Assembly: GCA_000432515.1 (NCBI GenBank)
Contig: HF995983.1
Location: forward strand, 29,091 to 55,873
Origin: Bacteroides sp. CAG:545
Lineage (GTDB): Bacteria > Bacteroidota > Bacteroidia > Bacteroidales > UBA932
Length of the DNA: 26,783 nt
Direction of reading: 5' to 3'
Part shown: one piece after another, positions 17,158 to 25,415 of the stretch
Numbering within the stretch: the first letter of the stretch is position 1
Layout of the letters: each line of letters starts with the position of its first letter
Translations under genes and position numbers: made by a program
Notes under the pieces: model-generated
Databases searched by the model: none
What the model was told of the DNA's origin: nothing
What the model saw: the letters and a program-made list of their open reading frames with translations, nothing else

Positions 17158-18801
17158 ATGAAAAACATATTTAAAATATCGACTCTTTCAGTCATTGCTG
17201 CAGTCGCTTTCAGCAGTTGTATCAAGGAGGCTCAGCTGACAGGCGGTGCAACAGAAGAACAGGTTACACTTGAGACATTGATTCAGGGTATTCCGGCAGC
17301 GCTTGTACAGGCAGGATCTACAGGATACGGTCTGGCTTGGGATTTCGCTTATCCTGCAATCCATCTCGCTACCGAGTCAATGACCGGTGACCTCGTCGTT
17401 CCGGGAAATACCGGTTATGACTGGTTCTCCCAGTGGGGAAGCAATATTGCTCTCGGCTCCGAGTATGCGGTAGGCGCTCTCCCATGGAACAACTTCTACA
17501 GTTGGATCATGAGTGCCAACAGCGTCATCAGACGTATCGGAAACGCTGATTTCTCCGCTCTGGATTCATCAGAAAAACAGTATCTCGGTTATGCTTATGC
17601 TTACAGGGCATTGTTCTATTTCGACCTTGTCCGTATGTATGAGTTCAAGAGAAACAAATATACCGAAGGTGAGGATGTGATCGGACTCGGTGTTCCTATC
17701 GTGCTTCCTGAAACCACTGAGGCTCAGGCCAAGAACAACCCGAGAGCCAAGGTTTCAGACATCTACGACACATTGATCTTCCCTGACCTCGAGAAAGCTG
17801 AAGAATTGCTTTCTTCATTCAAGGCAGCTGACAAATATACCATCAGCATCGCATTGATCTACGGTATGAAAGCGAGAGCTTACCTTGAGCGTGCCACTTC
17901 TCTCGAAGAGGACAACGACAAAGTCAAGTCAGCCGAGTACTATGCTTCTGCAGCAACCTATGCCCGCAAGGCCATCGAGACAAGCGGTTGCACGCCTCTT
18001 ACCCAGGACCAGTGGGAAGATCCTTCAAACGGATTCAACAATGCAAACTCCAACAATGCGTGGATCTGGGGACTTGCAATTCCAAGCGAGATCGTTTCCA
18101 ACCTCCTCTGCTTCACAGCTCACATGAGCACTGAGAATGCATGGAGTGCCTATGGTCACGATACTTGCCGCGCCATCAACAAGAACCTTTACAACAGTAT
18201 CAGCGGTTCTGACTTCCGCAAGCACTCATGGCTTGATCCTGACAGGAACTACTACAACTACAAGAGTTGCAGAAAGGACGCCAAGGAGTACTTCGCGAAG
18301 CTCAAGAATTACAGCAACATCAAGTTCCGTCCTGCTCAGGGCGCTTACGAAGATTATATTACAGGCGGTGCCGCTGACCATTGTATGATGCGTGTTGAGG
18401 AGATGTACTTCATTGAGGCTGAGGCTAAAGCGCACGAGAAACTCTCTGAGGGTATCAGGCTGCTCAACGAATTCATGAACAACTACCGTATAGTAGGTGA
18501 CAGAAAATATGACTGTTCTGCCAAATCTTCTACTATGACAGGCTTCATCAATGAGCTTATTCTTCAGAAGAGAGTCGAGTTCTGGGGTGAGGGTATCATA
18601 ATGTTCGACATGAAGCGTCTCAACATTTCTTCCAAGAGAGGATATACCGGAACAAATGCTCCGGCTTCATATAGAATCAACTGCGAAGGCAGGGCTCCAT
18701 ATTGGAACTTTGTGATTGGACGTAACGAGATGCAGAACAACCCTGCGGTAGCCAATCAGAACAATCCGGATCCGTCACAGGTTGTGCCACTTTGGAAATA
18801 G
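17158..18801 (+). CDS. SusD/RagB-family surface lipoprotein
   Basis: This 547-residue lipoprotein is the expected substrate-binding lid of the SusC transporter just upstream. The signal peptide ends in a lipobox with Cys21 (FSSC), and the following IKE is compatible with Bacteroidota surface export. The middle has the YLGYAYAYRALFYFDLVRMY helix typical of SusD TPR units, and the C-terminal third has the RVEFWGEGIIMFDMKRLN segment characteristic of the family. The C-terminus, rich in Asn and Pro, ends in PLWK. Ligand type cannot be read from the sequence. Confidence 0.95.
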   Translation: MKNIFKISTLSVIAAVAFSSCIKEAQLTGGATEEQVTLETLIQGIPAALVQAGSTGYGLAWDFAYPAIHLATESMTGDLVVPGNTGYDWFSQWGSNIALGSEYAVGALPWNNFYSWIMSANSVIRRIGNADFSALDSSEKQYLGYAYAYRALFYFDLVRMYEFKRNKYTEGEDVIGLGVPIVLPETTEAQAKNNPRAKVSDIYDTLIFPDLEKAEELLSSFKAADKYTISIALIYGMKARAYLERATSLEEDNDKVKSAEYYASAATYARKAIETSGCTPLTQDQWEDPSNGFNNANSNNAWIWGLAIPSEIVSNLLCFTAHMSTENAWSAYGHDTCRAINKNLYNSISGSDFRKHSWLDPDRNYYNYKSCRKDAKEYFAKLKNYSNIKFRPAQGAYEDYITGGAADHCMMRVEEMYFIEAEAKAHEKLSEGIRLLNEFMNNYRIVGDRKYDCSAKSSTMTGFINELILQKRVEFWGEGIIMFDMKRLNISSKRGYTGTNAPASYRINCEGRAPYWNFVIGRNEMQNNPAVANQNNPDPSQVVPLWK

Positions 18802-18834
18802 AACCGGGTAATTAACTCATAATCAATGAATGAT

Positions 18835-21264
18835 ATGAAAACAATCAAACATATACTGCTTCTGACATTTGCTGCATTTGCATTGACAAACTGCGCAGAC
18901 GAGGCTTCGTATGTTCCTGGCGAAAAAGAGAATCCGGACAATTTCGGAGTATATTTCCCGGAGCAGACCGTTTCCACAACTGTGGAAGTGGATCCGAAGG
19001 CTGAAACTAAAGTTACATTCAAGGTTGCCAGAAAGAGAACAGATGAGGCCATCATCGTTCCGTTCAATGTGGATTCCGAGAACAAGGATGTCTTCACGAT
19101 ATCTCCGATTGCCTTCAAGCAGGGCGCAGCCGAAACAAATGTGACAGTGAAATTCGACAAGGCTGAAGTCGGAACTACATACAAATGTACCATCAGCATT
19201 GACGATCCTGAATATGTTTCTCTCTATGGAACGAGCGCTACGAGTCTTTCATTCTCGGTGGTACGCGCCGGTTGGGAACTTGTAAAAGGCCCTAATGGTG
19301 AGACAAAAGGAAAATGGAGAGATGACATCATCGTAGGTCTCTACAGTATCCAGTCAGCCACATTCAATCCTAATCCGGAACTGGATGTGGAGATTTACGA
19401 GCGCTCTGACGTCAAAGGTCTGTACAGGATGAAGGTTTACGGCGGCACCAATTTCATCAGGAGTTTTACCGGCGGAAACTACTCTTATGCTGAGGACAAG
19501 GACGTCTGGACTACTGTCAATGCGAGCGATCCTGACAAGGTATATCTTCCTCTTCAGACTGCCGGTGTGACATTCAACTCAGGCGACGGCGAGGTTTCAT
19601 TCGGTTCTTACGTTCCGGAAAACTTCTCTCTGGACGAGAGTGCTGCACAGTATGGTACAATGAAGGATGGCGTCATCGAGTTCCCTGTACAGGGCATCAT
19701 GATCACCATCGCTACACTTGACGGTTATGCTTACGCAAACATGAACGGTCTTACACGTATTCTTATGCCGGGCGTCACTGTTCCTGACTATACGGTATCG
19801 CTTTCCAAGGAAGAGTGCAAGGACGGTGTAGTGGATGTTACCGCAACTCTTTCTTCTGATGTGAAGAAATTCAAATATTCAGTACGCGAAGGTGCCATCG
19901 ACGAGGGAGCAGCCAGCCTCCTCGCTCAGGAACTGGATCAGGCCGGCACATTCGACGGAGAAATTACTGAGACCTCTACATTGCACCTGAGCTGCAAGGA
20001 GACAGGCAAATACACTCTTGTAGGCTGTGTTTATGATGCGGCCGGCACAATGCAGGGTTATGCTTCCGTTTCATTCGGTTATGTTGCCAAAGGTGAAGAG
20101 AAGCCGGTTATCCTGACTTATGGTCTCGAGGCTACAAACGAGTTCGCCGGAGAAGGAATCAATCCTGACAACTCTGCCAAGTTCTATGCTTATGGCCAGG
20201 ATATCGAGTCCCTCACTTACGGATTCTACAAGTCAAAATATCTTGTGGGCAAGAAACTCGAAGACGTCCTCAAGGATTCAGGCAAGGCATTCACTTCAGA
20301 GGAACTTGAAAAAGTGAACGGCAAGGGCTTCAGCTCGATGATCAAGGGCCTGAACGGTGATTGCCAGTACACTATGGTCATCATGGCCAACAACGGTTAT
20401 GTCACATCGATTACCACCAAGGATTATCACACCACAGGTGTTTACAATCCGGGTATGGACACCTATGACTATGAGGACTTCCTTGAGCAGCAGCCTTCAA
20501 AAGAGGAACTTATCAAGGATTGGAATTACTACGCTATGGACTTGACCGTAGAGGATGAGACTCTTACCAGATATGCACGTGGTACCGTTTCCATCAAACA
20601 GGGCACTGCAGAAGGTTTCGATTTCGATATCGAAGGCCTTGCAGGTGTCAAGTTCGACAAGGGCGGTGTGTGGTACGGCGCTTACATTCCGGGACACGAG
20701 GAATTGTCCAAATATAAGGGCTCGTTCGTGCTGGTCGCTCCTCAGGGTGATGATTTCGCATCTTATGAAGGCACAGACGTGTTCACCGGTTTCATTCCTG
20801 TAGAGAGCACAAGTGCAGTTTATTACGGTGGCGGAATGTACTTCGGTGAAGTAGCTGACGGATATCTCTACGGAGTTCCTTCAAGAGACGGCATAGAGAA
20901 CAAGACCACATTCAGATATCTCTACACAGGTACGCCTAATACAGTCGTAAGTATTATGACAGAGATGATGCTTGTGGATCCTGCCAAGGACAAGGGCGGT
21001 ATCCCTGAGCTTCCTAAGAGCAAGATTGCTGAGATCAGAAAGCAGGCAAAAGAAGCATTCGCCCGTCGTAATTACGTGGAGATTCCTGAATATGAGGCAT
21101 TTGCACAGCAGAAGACCAAATATGTCAGAAACCTTGCTGCGGATATGACTCCGGTAGCCGTTCCTGTCGCAAAGCATGCTGAAGCGAATATTAAAGTGGA
21201 AAGCGGCATTGCTTCGAAGGCACCTTCCCGCGACGGCTTTATATTGAACGGACTTTATAGATAA
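18835..21264 (+). CDS. Large multidomain surface lipoprotein of unknown family
   Basis: The protein has 809 residues from the ATG at 18835, or 812 from the ATG at 18826. I prefer 18835 because MKTIKH gives a normal basic signal-peptide start. The lipobox Cys is residue 20 (LTNC) and is followed by ADEA, an acidic surface-export pattern. Roughly the first 130 mature residues resemble an Ig/Calx-beta-like sandwich. A beta-rich segment (about 145-320) follows, then two successive segments (about 325-425 and 430-540) that resemble each other and may be diverged copies. A last beta-rich region ends before a short charged, helix-like stretch. I recognise no catalytic motif. Its place between SusD and a protease suggests a surface binding protein that presents protein or glycoprotein, like SusE/SGBPs in polysaccharide loci; this is inference. 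Confidence 0.85.
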   Translation: MKTIKHILLLTFAAFALTNCADEASYVPGEKENPDNFGVYFPEQTVSTTVEVDPKAETKVTFKVARKRTDEAIIVPFNVDSENKDVFTISPIAFKQGAAETNVTVKFDKAEVGTTYKCTISIDDPEYVSLYGTSATSLSFSVVRAGWELVKGPNGETKGKWRDDIIVGLYSIQSATFNPNPELDVEIYERSDVKGLYRMKVYGGTNFIRSFTGGNYSYAEDKDVWTTVNASDPDKVYLPLQTAGVTFNSGDGEVSFGSYVPENFSLDESAAQYGTMKDGVIEFPVQGIMITIATLDGYAYANMNGLTRILMPGVTVPDYTVSLSKEECKDGVVDVTATLSSDVKKFKYSVREGAIDEGAASLLAQELDQAGTFDGEITETSTLHLSCKETGKYTLVGCVYDAAGTMQGYASVSFGYVAKGEEKPVILTYGLEATNEFAGEGINPDNSAKFYAYGQDIESLTYGFYKSKYLVGKKLEDVLKDSGKAFTSEELEKVNGKGFSSMIKGLNGDCQYTMVIMANNGYVTSITTKDYHTTGVYNPGMDTYDYEDFLEQQPSKEELIKDWNYYAMDLTVEDETLTRYARGTVSIKQGTAEGFDFDIEGLAGVKFDKGGVWYGAYIPGHEELSKYKGSFVLVAPQGDDFASYEGTDVFTGFIPVESTSAVYYGGGMYFGEVADGYLYGVPSRDGIENKTTFRYLYTGTPNTVVSIMTEMMLVDPAKDKGGIPELPKSKIAEIRKQAKEAFARRNYVEIPEYEAFAQQKTKYVRNLAADMTPVAVPVAKHAEANIKVESGIASKAPSRDGFILNGLYR

Positions 21265-21283
21265 TGAATAACAAGTTTAGAAT

Positions 21284-23320
21284 ATGAACATCAACAAGAT
21301 ATTTTCCATCGGTTTGGCTGCCATCGCATTGGCAGCCTGTACCGCGGAGCCGCTGAGAAATCCTGATATGGACAAGCAGGCAAATCTTCCCGGTGCTCCA
21401 AAAGACGTGGAGGATGGCGTGGTCATCGTCAAGTTCTCCGCTGCCGCCCTCCCTTCAGTAGAGGCTGCCGCTGAGAAATTCATGGCGACCAAGTCTTCTG
21501 AAATGCCAACTTCCGGTATTCCTTCAGTAGATGAAATCTTCGAGAGGATCAATGTTACCGGTCTTGTGCGCGTATTCCCTTCTGACAAGGCCCATGAGGC
21601 GGCTACCAAGGCTGCCGGACTGGACAGATGGTATGAGGTGCACTTCGACAAGTCACAGGACCTCGCCGAGGCATCACGTCTTCTTTCATCTGTTTCTGAG
21701 ATCTCCAAGACTCAGTACTCCAACAAGATGTACAAGGCTGACGCCACCAACAAGATCGTGCCTTTCACAGTTCAGGCTGCAAGACCGTTCGTGAAGTCAG
21801 AGTTCAATGACCCTAACCTCTTCTGGCAGTGGGGCCTCATCAACAACGCTGACCAGGCTATCGCCACCAAGGCTGTCGCAGGAATGGATATCAATGTCGC
21901 TGATGCATGGAAACTTACAGCCGGCGACCCGAGGGTCGTGGTAGCAGTGCTTGACGAAGGTGTGAAGTACACCCATCCTGACCTTGCCGCAAACATGTGG
22001 ACCAATCCTAAGGAGTCCGAGAACGGCAATGACGATGACGGAAACGGATATGTAGATGATATTCACGGATATAATTTCGTAGAAAACGGCCCTATCACTT
22101 GGGACAAGGCAGTTATCGGTATTGACGGCAGCAACAATGGCGACAGCGGTCACGGAACACACGTTGCCGGTACGATTGCAGCCGTGAACAACAACGGTAT
22201 CGGTGTAGCCGGTGTGGCCGGCGGTTCAGGCAAGAATGACGGCGTGAGACTTATGTCCTGCCAGATATTCTCAGGCGGAAAATCCGCTGCCGACGCTGCT
22301 ACGGCACGTGCAGTGAAATATGCAGCCGACAACGGAGCCTGCATCATCCAGTGCTCTTATGGTTACTCTAATGCCAGCGGCGGATCCAATATGACCACTG
22401 ACAAGAGATTCAAGGAGTTCTCTCCGCTGCTTGTCGAGGCATTGGAGTACTTCTACAAGTCCAAGAACTGCGAAGCTCTTGACGGCGGTATCGCAATTTA
22501 TGCAGCAGGAAACGACGGCAAACTTGTTTCTTCATATCCTGGCGCATACAGCAAGAATATCTCAGTTACCGCTATCGGTCCTGACGGTCTTCCTGCAGCA
22601 TACACCAACTATGGTCCTGGATGCAACATCGCCGCTCCTGGTGGAGAGGTGAGCGGATTCTCCGGTGGCGCCAAGGCCGGCATCCTTTCTACAGTATGCT
22701 CAGAACTTCCTGACACAAAGGATACTGACTACGCGTTCCTTCAGGGAACTTCAATGGCTTGCCCTCATGTTTCAGGTGTGGCTGCACTCGGTCTTTCTTA
22801 CGCATTGAAAATCGGCAAGAAGTTCACCCGCGACGAATATATCGCCATGATGCTTACTTCTGTCAATGATATCGAGTCTGCATTCGAGGGAACGAAGCAG
22901 ACCCAGGGCAAGATCAATCTTGAGAACTACAAGTATGGCAAGATGGGCACAGGTCTCATTGACACCTACCAGCTCTTCATGCAGATTGAAGGTACACCTT
23001 GCCTGGTGATTCCTGTAGGCACATTGGAAACCATCACTCTCGACAAGCATTTCGGCGGCTCAGCCAAGACTCTGACTTATGACAAGGATGTTGTCATTTC
23101 ATCTGAAGACAAGGCCAAACTCGGTGTAGAGATGCTGAGAATGTACAACGGCCAGCTTATGATCAAGTGTGCCAAGACAGGTACCTGCAATGTTACCGTT
23201 TCTGCTATCGCAGGCGGAAGCACAGTAGGTTCTGATACAGGCGCAGGCGGAATGAGGATTTCCAAGAAATTTGCGGTTGTCGTTCGTGACCACTGCGCAT
23301 CAAACGGCGGATGGCTTTAA
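21284..23320 (+). CDS. Surface subtilisin-like (S8) serine protease lipoprotein
   Basis: This is a 678-residue protease with an intact catalytic set: Asp224 in AVLDEGV, His290 in GHGTHVAG, Asn410 (oxyanion hole) in AAGND and Ser490 in GTSMACPHVSG. It carries a lipoprotein signal with Cys19 (LAAC), then a propeptide-like region (about 36-150) resembling the N-terminal prodomain of fervidolysin-type subtilases, the peptidase domain (about 190-560), and a beta-rich C-terminal domain ending in NGGWL. The segment NGNDDDGNGYVDD near residues 247-259 looks like a calcium-binding loop. As an outer-surface lipoprotein it could cut extracellular proteins for import by the SusC/SusD pair encoded upstream. 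Spacing of 19 and 15 bp to its neighbours supports one transcript. Confidence 0.95.
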   Translation: MNINKIFSIGLAAIALAACTAEPLRNPDMDKQANLPGAPKDVEDGVVIVKFSAAALPSVEAAAEKFMATKSSEMPTSGIPSVDEIFERINVTGLVRVFPSDKAHEAATKAAGLDRWYEVHFDKSQDLAEASRLLSSVSEISKTQYSNKMYKADATNKIVPFTVQAARPFVKSEFNDPNLFWQWGLINNADQAIATKAVAGMDINVADAWKLTAGDPRVVVAVLDEGVKYTHPDLAANMWTNPKESENGNDDDGNGYVDDIHGYNFVENGPITWDKAVIGIDGSNNGDSGHGTHVAGTIAAVNNNGIGVAGVAGGSGKNDGVRLMSCQIFSGGKSAADAATARAVKYAADNGACIIQCSYGYSNASGGSNMTTDKRFKEFSPLLVEALEYFYKSKNCEALDGGIAIYAAGNDGKLVSSYPGAYSKNISVTAIGPDGLPAAYTNYGPGCNIAAPGGEVSGFSGGAKAGILSTVCSELPDTKDTDYAFLQGTSMACPHVSGVAALGLSYALKIGKKFTRDEYIAMMLTSVNDIESAFEGTKQTQGKINLENYKYGKMGTGLIDTYQLFMQIEGTPCLVIPVGTLETITLDKHFGGSAKTLTYDKDVVISSEDKAKLGVEMLRMYNGQLMIKCAKTGTCNVTVSAIAGGSTVGSDTGAGGMRISKKFAVVVRDHCASNGGWL

Positions 23321-23335
23321 AATCCAAGAAGAAGT

Positions 23336-23782
23336 ATGAAAAGATTTTTGACAATGATAATGGCCGTTGCAATGCTTCTTGGCGTTGCAGGCTGCGAGAA
23401 AGACAGTCCTGTTGTTAAATCAGGCCTTTCAGGCGAATGGAAACTTGTTTCCTGGAACAACACCGCTCCGCAGGCGTTCGATATCTATATGGAGTTTTTC
23501 TCTGACGGAAAATTCAACCTGTACCAGAAGCTTGCCACATCTACTTACCGCCACCTCACCGGCACATTCGACAGCAAGGGTGATGTGCTTACAGGCAAGT
23601 ATGATGACGGTGCTGACTTCGCTGACACTTACAGCATTGCTCTGGAAGGTGATGTGCTGACATTGACAAGCACGACAAATCCTGCGTCAGTATCAGTCTA
23701 TAAGAGGACAACGATTCCTGACGAAGTGAGAAACTCACCTCAGACCAAGGCATCTGCAGAAGAGGCAGTTCGCCCGTTGTAA
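23336..23782 (+). CDS. Small lipocalin-like lipoprotein
   Basis: This 148-residue protein has a signal peptide and lipobox (VAGC, Cys20) followed by EKDS, a strong Bacteroidota surface-export match. The mature part begins LSGEWKLVSWN and alternates short beta strands and turns (FFSDGKFNLYQ, LTGKYDDG, LEGDVLTLTS), typical of lipocalin-like domains found in small Bacteroidota lipoproteins. About 35 residues of polar tail follow the barrel. It is the last gene of the SusC operon, 15 bp after the protease. It may bind a ligand or act on the protease as an inhibitor or chaperone; neither is shown by the sequence. Confidence 0.85.
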   Translation: MKRFLTMIMAVAMLLGVAGCEKDSPVVKSGLSGEWKLVSWNNTAPQAFDIYMEFFSDGKFNLYQKLATSTYRHLTGTFDSKGDVLTGKYDDGADFADTYSIALEGDVLTLTSTTNPASVSVYKRTTIPDEVRNSPQTKASAEEAVRPL

Positions 23783-23805
23783 TACCCGCGGCTGACATAT
23801 AATAG

Positions 23806-23838
23806 AAAAGGAGGATGGCATTTACCACCCTCCTTTTT
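23806..23838 (+). terminator. Intrinsic terminator of the SusC-protease operon
   Basis: A 13-bp stem with one A-C mismatch pairs AAAAGGAGGATGG (23806-23818) with CCACCCTCCTTTT (23825-23837) around the loop CATTTA, followed by a T run. It lies 24 bp after the last lipoprotein stop. The complementary strand also ends in a short T-rich run, so it may terminate floA transcription as well. The rest of the 103-bp gap shows nothing. Confidence 0.85.
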
Positions 23839-23885
23839 CGGTCTGTTGCTATTCCGGCTTTTACGCAGGAACAGTGCCGTAACAT

Positions 23886-24839
23886 CTACTGCTTGGAAAT
23901 GTTCTCACGCATATCGGTATCGGCCTGGATATTCTTCATCTTGTAGTAATCCATTACTCCGAGATTGCCGTTGCGGAATGCCTCAGCCATTGCCAGCGGC
24001 ACCTGAGCCTCAGCTTCAATCACCTTTGCGCGGGCTTCCTGAGCCTTGGCCTTCATTTCCTGCTCCAGCGCCACAGCCATTGCCCTGCGCTCCTCTGCAC
24101 GAGCCTGGGCGATATTCTTGTCAGCATCTGCCTGGTCCATCTGCAGCACAGCGCCGATGTTCTTTCCTATGTCAATGTCTGCGATGTCGATGGACAGAAT
24201 CTCAAATGCTGTACCTGCATCCAGACCTTTTGCAAGAACGACCTTGGAGATAGACTCCGGTTTTTCCAATACTTCAGCGTGGCTTTCTGCAGAACCGATG
24301 GATGAAACGATGCCTTCACCTACTCTCGCCAACACGGTCTCCTCACCTGCACCGCCCACAAGCTGATTGATATTGGCGCGTACAGTCACTCTTGCCTTGC
24401 AGATAAGCTGGATGCCGTTCTTGGCCACAGCTGTAACTGGAGGGGTATTGATGACCTTGGGATTGACGGACATCTGCACAGCCTCGAAAACGTCACGGCC
24501 TGCGAGGTCGATACCGGCAGCGGTCTTGAAGTCGAGCGGAATATTGGCCTTGTCTGCTGAGATAAGCGCATTGACCACCTTCACCACATTTCCTTTGGCG
24601 AGATAATGGGCCTCAAGTTCGTTGGATCTGAGCTTCAGGCCGGCCTTGGTACCGGTAATCATCGCGATTACGATGGTGTTGGGATTTACGCCTCTCCATC
24701 TCATGAGAACAAGCTGGATCAGAGGAATATGAACTCCGGACAGGATAGCCTGGAACCACAGTGTTACAGGGAAGAACCAGAGCAGTACAATCAGGGCGAC
24801 GAATATGATGCCGGCCCAGATAATCAGTGGAATTGCCAT
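23886..24839 (-). CDS. floA: Flotillin-like protein FloA (UPF0365 family)
   Basis: FloA is a membrane-bound scaffold of bacterial functional membrane microdomains. The 317-residue protein opens with a hydrophobic hairpin (about residues 4-30) that anchors it, followed by the family stretch HIPLIQLVLMRWRGVNP, an SPFH/PHB-like domain, and an Ala/Glu/Lys-rich coiled coil (about 235-290, ARAEERRAMAVALEQEMKAK). Length and motifs match the family closely. It lies 52 bp downstream of nfeD on the same strand, the usual NfeD-flotillin pairing. Confidence 0.96.
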   Translation of the reverse strand: MAIPLIIWAGIIFVALIVLLWFFPVTLWFQAILSGVHIPLIQLVLMRWRGVNPNTIVIAMITGTKAGLKLRSNELEAHYLAKGNVVKVVNALISADKANIPLDFKTAAGIDLAGRDVFEAVQMSVNPKVINTPPVTAVAKNGIQLICKARVTVRANINQLVGGAGEETVLARVGEGIVSSIGSAESHAEVLEKPESISKVVLAKGLDAGTAFEILSIDIADIDIGKNIGAVLQMDQADADKNIAQARAEERRAMAVALEQEMKAKAQEARAKVIEAEAQVPLAMAEAFRNGNLGVMDYYKMKNIQADTDMRENISKQ

Positions 24840-24891
24840 AATTCAGGGTTTATTTAGTTTTGTGAATATGCTTCAGTTTGTTTGCGTTTGC

Positions 24892-25359
24892 TCAGAACGC
24901 CTCATCGGGCATGATGACTTTCACGTATATCTTGTTGTTCTCGATGTGGACGACCTCCACAGGAGTTCCTGCGTCGATCATTCCCTCGAATGCGGTCACC
25001 TCATAATTCTTGTTCCCGATTCTCGCGGTCCCCATCGGACAGAGCCTCGTGACAGTCTTGCCCTTGTCGCCGACGCATGCCTTTTCCTCGCTTTCAGCAT
25101 TGTCAATGACAGTGCTCAGCTCAAGTTTCTTCCAAGTCTTCGCGCGGAAAGCATAGCACAGCAGCACCGTCAGAAGTACGACATTGACAATGGTGACAAC
25201 TGCTCCGGTCAGCGGGCTCATATAGGCGAATGCGTACCAGCAGGAGCCGCACAATGACAGCACGCCCAGGAATCCGGCGATCCCGATGCCCGGAATCAGA
25301 AAAATCTCGGCCAGAATAAGGATGATCCCTGCTAAAACCAATGTTATTATAAGTCCCAT
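24892..25359 (-). CDS. NfeD-family membrane protein
   Basis: This 155-residue protein has hydrophobic N-terminal segments (GLIITLVLAGIILILAEIFL, then IAGFLGVLSLCGSCWYAFAY and VVTIVNVVLLTVLLCYAF) and a C-terminal soluble domain with GTARIGNKNYEV and TPVEVVHIENNKIYVKV, the OB-fold signature of NfeD proteins. It lacks the ClpP-like protease half of long NfeD, so it is the short form that partners with flotillins. A TTG two codons upstream (25365) is an alternative start; I prefer the ATG. Confidence 0.92.
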   Translation of the reverse strand: MGLIITLVLAGIILILAEIFLIPGIGIAGFLGVLSLCGSCWYAFAYMSPLTGAVVTIVNVVLLTVLLCYAFRAKTWKKLELSTVIDNAESEEKACVGDKGKTVTRLCPMGTARIGNKNYEVTAFEGMIDAGTPVEVVHIENNKIYVKVIMPDEAF

Positions 25360-25384
25360 ACTCAATGAGTTAGTGTTATGTATC

Positions 25385-25415
25385 CAAATATATGAATATT
25401 ATTCGGCTTTGGAAA
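25385..25415 (-). promoter_or_regulatory. Promoter candidate for nfeD-floA
   Basis: On the minus strand TTTC (25415-25412) is followed after 19 bp by TATATTTG (25392-25385), a perfect TAnnTTTG box with a 3-of-4 match at -33. Transcription would begin near 25378, about 20 nt before the nfeD ATG. The -33 part lies inside the 3' end of the upstream gene. Confidence 0.6.

Noticed and set aside
21284..23320. Type IX secretion signal on the S8 protease
   Set aside because: The N-terminus has a clear lipobox, and the C-terminus lacks the usual conserved T9SS domain pattern that I could recognise.
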